From: Photobacterium damselae
Lineage (GTDB): Bacteria > Pseudomonadota > Gammaproteobacteria > Enterobacterales > Vibrionaceae
Length of the DNA stretch: 64,000 nt
Assembly (NCBI RefSeq): GCF_003026815.1
Contig: NZ_PYOG01000016.1
Coordinates: 1-64,000 of the forward strand
Reading direction: 5' to 3'
Positions 42,690 to 49,950 of this stretch are shown one piece after another; the stretch's first letter is position 1, and every line of letters starts with the position of its first letter. The notes below the pieces were generated by a model. That model searched no databases, had not been told where the DNA came from, and saw only the letters and a list, made by a program, of their open reading frames with translations. The translations under genes and the position numbers were made by a program.

Positions 42690-44952
42690 ATTGGTTATTT
42701 GTTACGGTCGAATTGTGTTTGACCTTTGATACGATAAGCTGAAGTAAGAACCACCCCATCAATACCCCACCTAGACCAAATAGCATATCACCTGGCATTC
42801 TAGCCCAAATAAGATCTTGAACTAATGGGCTGTGTAGAACTTCTGGCGTTCTGGCATACCAGTAACCATGTTCGATAACAGCAAAAAATTGCGTTAAACC
42901 AACCGGCAGTAACGAACAGAAAATCATGGCTGCCAAACCGATATTTAAACACCAAAATGTATATTTTAAGGTTTTATCGTTCCAAGCCTTGTTTTGGCCT
43001 GCAAGTCCACGAAGACAAGTTAACATTAAGCCGATACCCAACATGCCGTATACACCCATAAAGGCGCCATGAGCGTGAGTCGCTGTCGTGTTTAAACCTT
43101 GAATATAATATAAGGCAATAGGTGGATTGATTAAGAAACCTAGAATACCTGCGCCAACAAGGTTCCAAAATGCCGTGGCAACAAAGAACATAATTGCCCA
43201 ATGATAACGCTGCATCCAAGGCGTTGCTTTGCGTAAGCGGTAACTTTCAACGGCTTCAAAACCAATTAATGCTAATGGTACAACTTCAAGCGCAGAGAAA
43301 ATTGCTCCCCAAGCAATAACGGCTGTTGGGGTTCCGGTGAAGTATAAGTGGTGTAGCGTACCGAGCAAGCCGCCAGTTAAGAAAATAACGGTTGTAAATA
43401 AAACCGCACTGTTTGCAGATTTCGCACGAATCAAACCTAGACGAACAAACATTAGAGATATAACTGAAGTTGCAAAGGTTTCAAAGAAGCCTTCAACCCA
43501 GAGATGTACCACCCACCAACGCCAGTATTCGGCCATAGCCAGATTGGTATGTTTGCCTTGGAATAAGCCCGCACCGTAGAACAGACCAATCGCCACACAA
43601 GAAGCATACAGCACCCAAATTACTGGACGATTATCACTACGTTCTGACAGTGCTGGTCGAATTGCTGTTGTCACTAGAGTTAGCCAGAGTAAAAGACCAA
43701 TAAGCAGCAGTACCTGCCATAGACGACCAAGGTCGATATATTCCATACCTTGATGGCCAAAGATGTAGCTAGTATCAAGGTCAAAGTATTGTTGAATAGC
43801 GAGCCATTCACCTGCCATAGACCCTAATACAACAAAGACGAGAGCAACCCAAAGTAAATTAACTCCAAGTTTTTGATATTTAGGCTCATGCTTTGATAGT
43901 GATGTCGCAATATAAAGGCCAGTACCTAACCAAGCAGTTGCAATCCAAAAGACAGCCAGTTGAGTATGCCAAGTACGGGTTAATGAGTAAGGTAAAATTT
44001 TAGCTAGAGGAATACCGTAAAAATCTTGCCCTTCAACACCGTAATGGGCAGTAATACCGCCTAATACGATCTGCAATAAAAATAGACCAATAGCAGTAAT
44101 AAAATATTTACCAACCGCTTTTTGTGATGGCGTTGGCTTTTGACCAAATAATGGATCTTGTGCTGGTAATTTCGGTAATGGATCGTGGCGTTGTGCTGCT
44201 TGGTACCACGCTAATGCCCCAATACCTGCAAGCAGTACCACAATACTTAAAATAGACCAAACAACATTATCAGAGGTTGGCGTATTACCCAGTGCCGGAT
44301 CATAAGGCCAGTTATTAGTATAAGTGTAATTTTGATCAGGACGCTCAGTGATTGCAGCCCATGCCCCCCAAAATAGGAACGCATTCAGCTCTTGGCGACG
44401 CTCTAATGATGGCAATGTATTGGTTTTTATCGCGTAATCTTCGCGCAACTGATTAAGTGACGAATCATCGCCAAATAGCGCAATATAATGCTGCTCAAGC
44501 TGAGCAATGGCTTGTGCTCGAAGTGGAGACAGAGTAATAACCCCTGTTTGCGGGTTATAAGTGTTTTTACGCATCTCATCAGTGACTTGTTGTTGCAAAG
44601 CCGCTTGTTGTGGTCGAGTTAACGCTGAATAAGGTAATGAAAATTGCTTTTGCGCTAATAAATTTAACCAGTTTTGGTTTTCTCTGTGTAACCAATCTGC
44701 GGTCCAATCGGGAGCGACATAAGAGCCATGACCCCAAATAGACCCTAATTGGTGTCCACCCATAGAACGCCATACCATCTCACCCTGTTCAATATTTTGC
44801 TGAGTAAAAATGATCTGACCTGAGGTTGTTTTTATTTGAGTTGGAATCGGTGGCGCTTCGCGGTAGATATCACTGCCTAAACTCAGTAAGACAGTAAATG
44901 ACGCGAAGCAAACAATCAGTAGTGCCAGTGCACTGAGTTTTAATTTGCTCAC
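42688..44952 (-). CDS. norB: quinol-dependent nitric oxide reductase (qNor)
   Basis: Membrane enzyme that reduces 2 NO to N2O with quinol electrons; 754 residues, fusing a NorC-like N-terminal region to the 12-helix NorB core. WRSMGGHQLGSIWGHGSYVAPDW (residues about 58-80) belongs to the qNor N-terminal part. The metal-site motifs include VHLWVEGFFETFA, GTLHHLYFTGTP and HAHGAFMGVYGMLGIGL. The GTG at 44950-44952 is chosen because AAGGA precedes it by 6 nt; an upstream in-frame start at 45003 would overlap the sigma-54 promoter. It is divergent from norR. Confidence 0.95.
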   Translation of the reverse strand: MSKLKLSALALLIVCFASFTVLLSLGSDIYREAPPIPTQIKTTSGQIIFTQQNIEQGEMVWRSMGGHQLGSIWGHGSYVAPDWTADWLHRENQNWLNLLAQKQFSLPYSALTRPQQAALQQQVTDEMRKNTYNPQTGVITLSPLRAQAIAQLEQHYIALFGDDSSLNQLREDYAIKTNTLPSLERRQELNAFLFWGAWAAITERPDQNYTYTNNWPYDPALGNTPTSDNVVWSILSIVVLLAGIGALAWYQAAQRHDPLPKLPAQDPLFGQKPTPSQKAVGKYFITAIGLFLLQIVLGGITAHYGVEGQDFYGIPLAKILPYSLTRTWHTQLAVFWIATAWLGTGLYIATSLSKHEPKYQKLGVNLLWVALVFVVLGSMAGEWLAIQQYFDLDTSYIFGHQGMEYIDLGRLWQVLLLIGLLLWLTLVTTAIRPALSERSDNRPVIWVLYASCVAIGLFYGAGLFQGKHTNLAMAEYWRWWVVHLWVEGFFETFATSVISLMFVRLGLIRAKSANSAVLFTTVIFLTGGLLGTLHHLYFTGTPTAVIAWGAIFSALEVVPLALIGFEAVESYRLRKATPWMQRYHWAIMFFVATAFWNLVGAGILGFLINPPIALYYIQGLNTTATHAHGAFMGVYGMLGIGLMLTCLRGLAGQNKAWNDKTLKYTFWCLNIGLAAMIFCSLLPVGLTQFFAVIEHGYWYARTPEVLHSPLVQDLIWARMPGDMLFGLGGVLMGWFLLQLIVSKVKHNSTVTNNQ

Positions 44953-44986
44953 AGTATGTCCTTGTAAAATAAATTCGCTCCTTAAA

Positions 44987-45003
44987 GGCAGATATCGTGC
45001 CAA
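44987..45003 (-). promoter_or_regulatory. sigma-54 promoter of norB
   Basis: On the minus strand TTGGCACGATATCTGCC matches the -24/-12 consensus (GG at -24, GC at -12, right spacing). Transcription would start near 44976, about 25 bp before the norB GTG. Confidence 0.85.
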
Positions 45004-45045
45004 TAATTAATATTATGATTTTTAAGCATTTTGTTTTGTGATGTT

Positions 45046-45100
45046 GTTAATTTGACCTCTTGGTAAGGCGTTAAAATGACAACGAGCGTGTTAATGTGAC
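45046..45100. promoter_or_regulatory. three NorR enhancer sites
   Basis: GTTAATTTGAC (45046-45056), GTTAAAATGAC (45070-45080) and GTTAATGTGAC (45090-45100) all have the GT-N7-AC form of NorR sites and share GTTAA...TGAC. They lie about 70-125 bp upstream of the sigma-54 start, typical of an enhancer. Three sites also precede E. coli norV. Confidence 0.85.
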
Positions 45101-45142
45101 ATCATAAATGCATGTTATTGAACGCAATAAAACTTGGTTGTT

Positions 45143-46663
45143 ATGAATTCGATTGAATTAGCCCAAATTGCTCGTCTTGTTACTTTACATAGCTCTCATG
45201 CGCATGGCCTGCAGACCTGTTTATATCACCTTACTAATATATTGGGTTGTGATGCGGCGGCTTTGTTGCTTTATCGCCAGGATCGGTTGATCCCAGTGGC
45301 GACAGTGGGATTGAATCAAGATGTGATGGGCCGCCAGTTTAAATTATCGGAACATCCCAGATTTGAGATTGTTGCTAAGGTTCAAGATCTTATCTGTTTT
45401 CATGCCGCTGATGAATTGCCAGACCCTTTTGATGGCTTATTATTAAATTGCCCTGAGCCTCATATACATGCCTGTCTGGGGCTGCCTCTTTTGTATGGGC
45501 GTGAGTTTATTGGGGTTTTATCTCTTGAAGCTTTACAACCTAATTATTTTCATCGTTTTTCGCAAGATTCACTGCGAGTCTTAATGTCTACTTTTGCTTT
45601 AGCCTTGTACTGTTACCAACAGCAGCAACTATTGGAAGTTCAAGTCTTTGGTGGAAAATCTAAGCCTATTTCAAAGCAGATGGTTAAAGAGATGGTGGGA
45701 GAGTCAGATGCCATTCAACAACTTAAACATTCTATTCAAGTGGTCGCTCAATCAGAATTAAACGTATTAATTGAAGGTGAAACTGGGGTAGGTAAGGAGT
45801 TGGTAGCTGAAAAAATTCATCGCTACTCCAATCGTAATCAGCAGCCTATGGTGTATCTAAATTGTGCTGCATTGCCAGAAAACTTAGCAGAAAGTGAGCT
45901 GTTTGGGCATATAAAAGGAGCATTTACCGGGGCTATCCAAAATCGAAAAGGGAAGTTCGAGCAAGCTGATGGTGGTACGCTCTTTTTAGATGAGATCGGC
46001 GAATTATCTTTAAACTTACAAGCCAAATTATTGCGTGTATTACAGTATGGTGACTTACAGCGTCTGGGTGATGATCAACATAGAGTCGTGGATGTTAGAG
46101 TCATTGCCGCAACAAATAAGCGATTAGCTCAAGCTGTACAAGATCAGACTTTTCGTGCTGATCTATACCACCGCTTAAGTGTATATCCTATTGAAGTACC
46201 GCCACTGCGAGATAGACAAAGTGACATTGTGCTATTGGCAGGTTATTTTTTAGAGTTATCCCGTTGCCGATTAGGTTTATCTGTTTTACGCCTTGCTCCC
46301 AGTTGTTTGCCCCTTCTTGAGCAATATTCGTGGCCAGGTAATATTCGAGAACTTGAACATCAATTGCGTAGAGCGGCTTTAATCGCACGTTCTGAACAAG
46401 GGATAGACTATGTGACCATTCAACCTGAATACTTTAATTTTACTCAACAACCATCGGTAACTGAAAATACAAGGCAAGCGCCCAAAAGGGGAGATAAGGT
46501 GACTATTGTGGGTTCTTTACGAGAAAATACTGATCAATTTCAGCGTCAGTTAATCGAGCAACAACTCACAGAGCTACAAGGTAATTGGGCTAAAACGGCG
46601 CAAGCTTTGCAATTGGATCGCGCTAACTTACACCGATTAGCAAAACGACTAGGGCTCAAATGA
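45143..46663 (+). CDS. norR: nitric oxide-responsive sigma-54 activator NorR
   Basis: A 506-residue enhancer-binding protein that senses NO through a mononuclear iron in its GAF domain and activates sigma-54 transcription. The GAF domain (about 20-170) has DPFDG and HIHACLG with H109 and C111 corresponding to the iron region of E. coli NorR. The AAA+ domain has Walker A GETGVGKE (212-219) and GAFTGA (259-264). A Fis-type HTH closes the protein (NWAKTAQALQLDRANLHRLAKRLG). It is transcribed away from norB. The stop lies 15 bp inside the convergent DUF3301 gene. Confidence 0.95.
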   Translation: MNSIELAQIARLVTLHSSHAHGLQTCLYHLTNILGCDAAALLLYRQDRLIPVATVGLNQDVMGRQFKLSEHPRFEIVAKVQDLICFHAADELPDPFDGLLLNCPEPHIHACLGLPLLYGREFIGVLSLEALQPNYFHRFSQDSLRVLMSTFALALYCYQQQQLLEVQVFGGKSKPISKQMVKEMVGESDAIQQLKHSIQVVAQSELNVLIEGETGVGKELVAEKIHRYSNRNQQPMVYLNCAALPENLAESELFGHIKGAFTGAIQNRKGKFEQADGGTLFLDEIGELSLNLQAKLLRVLQYGDLQRLGDDQHRVVDVRVIAATNKRLAQAVQDQTFRADLYHRLSVYPIEVPPLRDRQSDIVLLAGYFLELSRCRLGLSVLRLAPSCLPLLEQYSWPGNIRELEHQLRRAALIARSEQGIDYVTIQPEYFNFTQQPSVTENTRQAPKRGDKVTIVGSLRENTDQFQRQLIEQQLTELQGNWAKTAQALQLDRANLHRLAKRLGLK

Positions 46664-46972
46664 TGAGTCCATTTCAGGCATATGGTGAGGCGGTAGATAA
46701 AAATAACTGGCTCTAAATCGTTTCATTTCAATAAAGCCTTGGTAGTGGTCAATGCCATTGGTCGAAAACTCAAAGTGATACAGCGTACGCCAGCCCCACT
46801 CATCATTATGATCTTTAAGTTTATGGCTGCCTCTTGCCACACTAAGCAGCTGCAATCCCATTGTATTACAGCGTTGTTCAACAAACTGTTGGGCCAACTC
46901 TGTCTGCTTTCTTTGTTGAAAAAATAAAAAGGCAAAGAGAGCAACAATGAAAATCCATAGCAAATTACTCAT
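46649..46972 (-). CDS. DUF3301 family protein
   Basis: A 107-residue protein with one N-terminal transmembrane helix (LLWIFIVALFAFLFFQQ) and a DUF3301 domain (QFVEQRCNTMGLQLLSVARGSHKLK, DEWGWRTLYHFEFSTNG). Function unknown. It follows the DUF3549 gene by 3 bp and probably shares its transcript. Its C-terminus overlaps norR on the other strand. Confidence 0.85.
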   Translation of the reverse strand: MSNLLWIFIVALFAFLFFQQRKQTELAQQFVEQRCNTMGLQLLSVARGSHKLKDHNDEWGWRTLYHFEFSTNGIDHYQGFIEMKRFRASYFYLPPHHMPEMDSSFEP

Positions 46973-46975
46973 TAT

Positions 46976-48016
46976 TTATTGACCTCTAGCATGTTGCTGC
47001 AGTTCAGCAATCGCTTGGATCAATTCGGGATTGGCTTGACCATGCAAGAGTTGGAGCATAATACCTCTTAGCATAGGGAGCATCACCAGATCACTAAAGA
47101 GTTGGTTAAACAGTGCTTGGTTTTGGCTTTGGGCAAGGCGTAGCAAGAATAATTCTGCATTATTAGGCTGGTTTAACCCTTGCCAGCATCGACCTGCAAT
47201 CGCAATTAGAATCTCTGGGTGACATAAATGCGGTTGCGCCAATAGTTGAGCAATTTCACCTTTGAGTACGGTTTCGTTGCTACCTGATAGTGCTCTGATT
47301 AACGCCGAAATAAGAAAAATATCAGGAGCAGATTGAGCCATCTCTGTGGCAAGGCGTTCACTTATTCTTGACGTTAAATTATCAGGTAACTCAATGTGCT
47401 CGAGACAACCTAATAGTGCATACAATGGTGTCATAGGCAGATGATTAATTGCTTTACGAACTAAAGTGGCGTTATTTTCTTGAGATAAGCGCGAACAGAC
47501 ATCTGCAAGGCCCTGTAACCCTAGTTGTTGCCAATTATCCCAACCTAACTCACCGGTTAAATATTGCTGCGCTCCTGCATAATATTGACTAGGCTCTAAT
47601 TGTAGTTGAGATCGCAACTTGCCATGAAACATCGCCATTTTGTCGTCATTAGGCTTAAAGGTATAAGGGTTATTGGCCAGTTTTTTCTGCTCTTCTTCGC
47701 TTGGTGTGCGGTTGAGCGTAGCCCCCATCGCTTCGATGACATATTTAATAAAATCGCCAACAGCGGCCTGTTTTAATAAGCCTCTCTCATCTAACGGTAA
47801 GCGTAAAAACCAGATCCACGGCGTGTGGTTGGGTTGCCAAAACGAAAGGGCTAAATTTGCATGCTGTTGTAGCGGCCATGGGTAAGGCTGACGGTTTTCT
47901 TCAACCGCTTTAAATTGGTCGACATCAAGTTGAGTCACTCGACGGCCTAAATCATAAATTGCGTACTGGCATTGAGCGTTATCCAGTAGCTGGGTAAGAG
48001 TATGAAATTGATCCAT
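46976..48016 (-). CDS. DUF3549 family protein
   Basis: A 346-residue soluble protein of the DUF3549 family: MDQFHTLTQLLDNAQCQYAIYDLGRRV and PYPWPLQQHANLALSFWQ near the start are characteristic; the rest is helical, repeat-like. Function unknown. The ATG at 48014-48016 fits the family start; a longer hydrophobic extension (from 48085) is less likely to be translated. It is divergent from yqcC and cotranscribed with DUF3301. Confidence 0.84.
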   Translation of the reverse strand: MDQFHTLTQLLDNAQCQYAIYDLGRRVTQLDVDQFKAVEENRQPYPWPLQQHANLALSFWQPNHTPWIWFLRLPLDERGLLKQAAVGDFIKYVIEAMGATLNRTPSEEEQKKLANNPYTFKPNDDKMAMFHGKLRSQLQLEPSQYYAGAQQYLTGELGWDNWQQLGLQGLADVCSRLSQENNATLVRKAINHLPMTPLYALLGCLEHIELPDNLTSRISERLATEMAQSAPDIFLISALIRALSGSNETVLKGEIAQLLAQPHLCHPEILIAIAGRCWQGLNQPNNAELFLLRLAQSQNQALFNQLFSDLVMLPMLRGIMLQLLHGQANPELIQAIAELQQHARGQ

Positions 48017-48164
48017 GGAAAATATCCGAACTGCAAACAAGAGGATCAGTATAGCGAGAGGATACGTGAAATCCCACCTTTTCACTTTTTCACACTGGGG
48101 TTGATTGAGTCTCTCTTTTAGGCAGGGTATTCTTGCGCACCTTAAATAGAAGGTTGGATTGACT

Positions 48165-48482
48165 ATGAATCGTTATCATCAGACAGCTGAGTTACTGAGC
48201 GCATTAGAAGCGGTATTGCGAGAACACAACCATTGGCAATCACAAAGTCCAGATGTGCAAGCTTTGGCGAGTACCTTACCTTTTGCCGTTGATACGCTCT
48301 CTTGCCCCCAGTGGCTGCAGTGGATTTTTATTCCCAAGTTTAACCAACTTATCTTAGAACAATGGCCACTACCAACTGGATTTGAAATTTCCCCTTATAT
48401 TGAAGAAGCGATGAAATCAGAGCCAGGCCAAAGCGAATTGTTAACTATTACTCGTCAAATTGAACAGATATTAGGTTCCTAA
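48165..48482 (+). CDS. yqcC: YqcC family protein
   Basis: A 105-residue DUF446 protein like E. coli YqcC: LLSALEAVLREHNHWQ, then PFAVDTLSCPQWLQWIFIPKF and ISPYIEEAM. The function of YqcC is unknown. The ATG at 48165 is chosen over the TTG at 48159. truC starts one base after the stop, so the two are coupled. The yqcC-truC-yqcA set is conserved in enterics and vibrios. Confidence 0.9.
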   Translation: MNRYHQTAELLSALEAVLREHNHWQSQSPDVQALASTLPFAVDTLSCPQWLQWIFIPKFNQLILEQWPLPTGFEISPYIEEAMKSEPGQSELLTITRQIEQILGS

Positions 48483-48483
48483 G

Positions 48484-49263
48484 ATGCATGATGTCACGCT
48501 AGATACACCACTAATTCCAAAAGTAGAACTTGAGATCTTGTATCAAGATGAGTATCTCGTTGCTGTTAATAAGCCATCGGGTATGTTAGTGCACCGTTCT
48601 TGGTTAGATAGTCATGAAACGGTATTTGTGATGCAGACGCTGCGCGATCAAATTGGTCAGCATGTTTTTCCACTCCATCGTTTGGATCGACCAACATCGG
48701 GTGTTTTACTGTTTGCGCTTTCAAGTGAAATGGCAGCGGAGATGATGCCTAAGTTTGCTGGTCGCGATGTTCATAAAACATATCACGCTGTAGTTCGAGG
48801 TTGGGTAAAAGAGGCGGCAGTTCTGGATTATCCGCTAAAAAAAGAGCTCGATAAAATAGCAGATAAGAATGCCAGCAAAGAACAGGAAGCCCAGCCTGCT
48901 GTTACAGCTTATGCGCCGATTGCTAAAGTTGAAGTACCTATTGCTGTTGGGCGTTATAGCTGTAGTCGTTATAGCCTAGTTGAAATGAAGCCTGAGACCG
49001 GCCGTAAACATCAGTTGCGTCGTCATATGCACCATTTAAGTCATCATATTATTGGTGATGTAAACCATGGTGATGGTCGTCATAATCGAATGTTCCGAGA
49101 TAACTATGATTGCCATCGTTTAATGTTGCACGCTTCAAGAATTCAATTTGAGCATCCTATAACAAAACAGATGCTTGATATTCGAGCTCAGGTTGATGAA
49201 ACCTGGTTACGAGTTATGGCAGCTTTTAATTGGGATGTCACTTTGTTACAACCACAAGCTTAA
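48484..49263 (+). CDS. truC: tRNA pseudouridine65 synthase
   Basis: RluA-family pseudouridine synthase that modifies U65 in certain tRNAs; 259 residues. The catalytic aspartate is in HRLDRPTSGVLLFAL (about residue 62), and SLVEMKPETGRKHQLRRHMHHLSHHIIGD is also family-typical. It has no S4 domain, as expected. It follows yqcC directly. Confidence 0.93.
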   Translation: MHDVTLDTPLIPKVELEILYQDEYLVAVNKPSGMLVHRSWLDSHETVFVMQTLRDQIGQHVFPLHRLDRPTSGVLLFALSSEMAAEMMPKFAGRDVHKTYHAVVRGWVKEAAVLDYPLKKELDKIADKNASKEQEAQPAVTAYAPIAKVEVPIAVGRYSCSRYSLVEMKPETGRKHQLRRHMHHLSHHIIGDVNHGDGRHNRMFRDNYDCHRLMLHASRIQFEHPITKQMLDIRAQVDETWLRVMAAFNWDVTLLQPQA

Positions 49264-49360
49264 GGGAAATTGTGCTCTGTATTGTGTAATACCTTGGATC
49301 TTATTGTAAATTTCCTTATCTGTGCCACAGTAAATGTAATTAAATAGACAAGGATGTACT

Positions 49361-49822
49361 ATGGCTAAGATTGGAATTTTTGTCGGTACTGTATACGGCG
49401 GGGCAGAAGATGTGGCGCTGTGGGCTCAAGAGCAATTACAGCAAGCTGGCCATCAAGTCGAATGTTTTATTGATGAGAGCACACTTGAGTCATTTCTCGC
49501 TTATCAAAATGAAGTGGTATTAGTCGTAACGTCGACCACAGGGCAGGGAGAGATCCCTGAAACGTTATTGCCACTGTTTGTTCATCTGCGCGAGGCATTT
49601 CCTTTGCTTCCTAATTTAAGCTATGGAGTGATTGCGTTAGGAGATGCAAGTTATGGGGAAGAGCGCTTTTGTGGTGGTGGACGTCAGTTTGAGGCGCTGT
49701 TGCAAGAGCTACAAGCCAAAGAGTTAACACCAAGACTGGATGTTGATGCTTGTATACACTTTGACCCTTTAGTAGTGGCCGAGCCTTGGTTAGCCAAATG
49801 GCAACAGCAACTTCTTAAGTAA
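49361..49822 (+). CDS. yqcA: flavodoxin YqcA
   Basis: A 153-residue flavodoxin of the MioC/YqcA branch. GTVYGGAEDVA at residues 9-19 forms the FMN phosphate loop; TSTTGQGEIPETL and ALGDASYGEERFCGGGRQFEALL contact the flavin. Its electron partner is unknown. It is separated from truC by about 100 bp and ends at a strong terminator shared with glnD. Confidence 0.92.
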   Translation: MAKIGIFVGTVYGGAEDVALWAQEQLQQAGHQVECFIDESTLESFLAYQNEVVLVVTSTTGQGEIPETLLPLFVHLREAFPLLPNLSYGVIALGDASYGEERFCGGGRQFEALLQELQAKELTPRLDVDACIHFDPLVVAEPWLAKWQQQLLK

Positions 49823-49865
49823 AGCCATTATTATCCGTTTGCTGCAATTCAATTAGCTTAAGCTT

Positions 49866-49920
49866 AAAAAGCCAAACCAGACCATAATTAATATCTGTAT
49901 GGTCTGAGGGTTTGGCTTTC
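49866..49920. terminator. long bidirectional terminator between yqcA and glnD
   Basis: AAAGCCAAACC (49868-49878) and AGACCATA pair with TATGGTCT and GGTTTGGCTTT, giving a long stem with A's and T's on each side. It lies between convergent genes. Confidence 0.85.
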
Positions 49921-49950
49921 TATTTGGTTATAAACTCAGTGGTTGGATAA

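Noticed and set aside
40741-42690. Regularly repeated GGA units as a possible CRISPR array
   Set aside because: Repeats are only short GGA cores in hairpin loops without constant-length repeats and spacers, and each unit ends in a terminator; this is CsrB.
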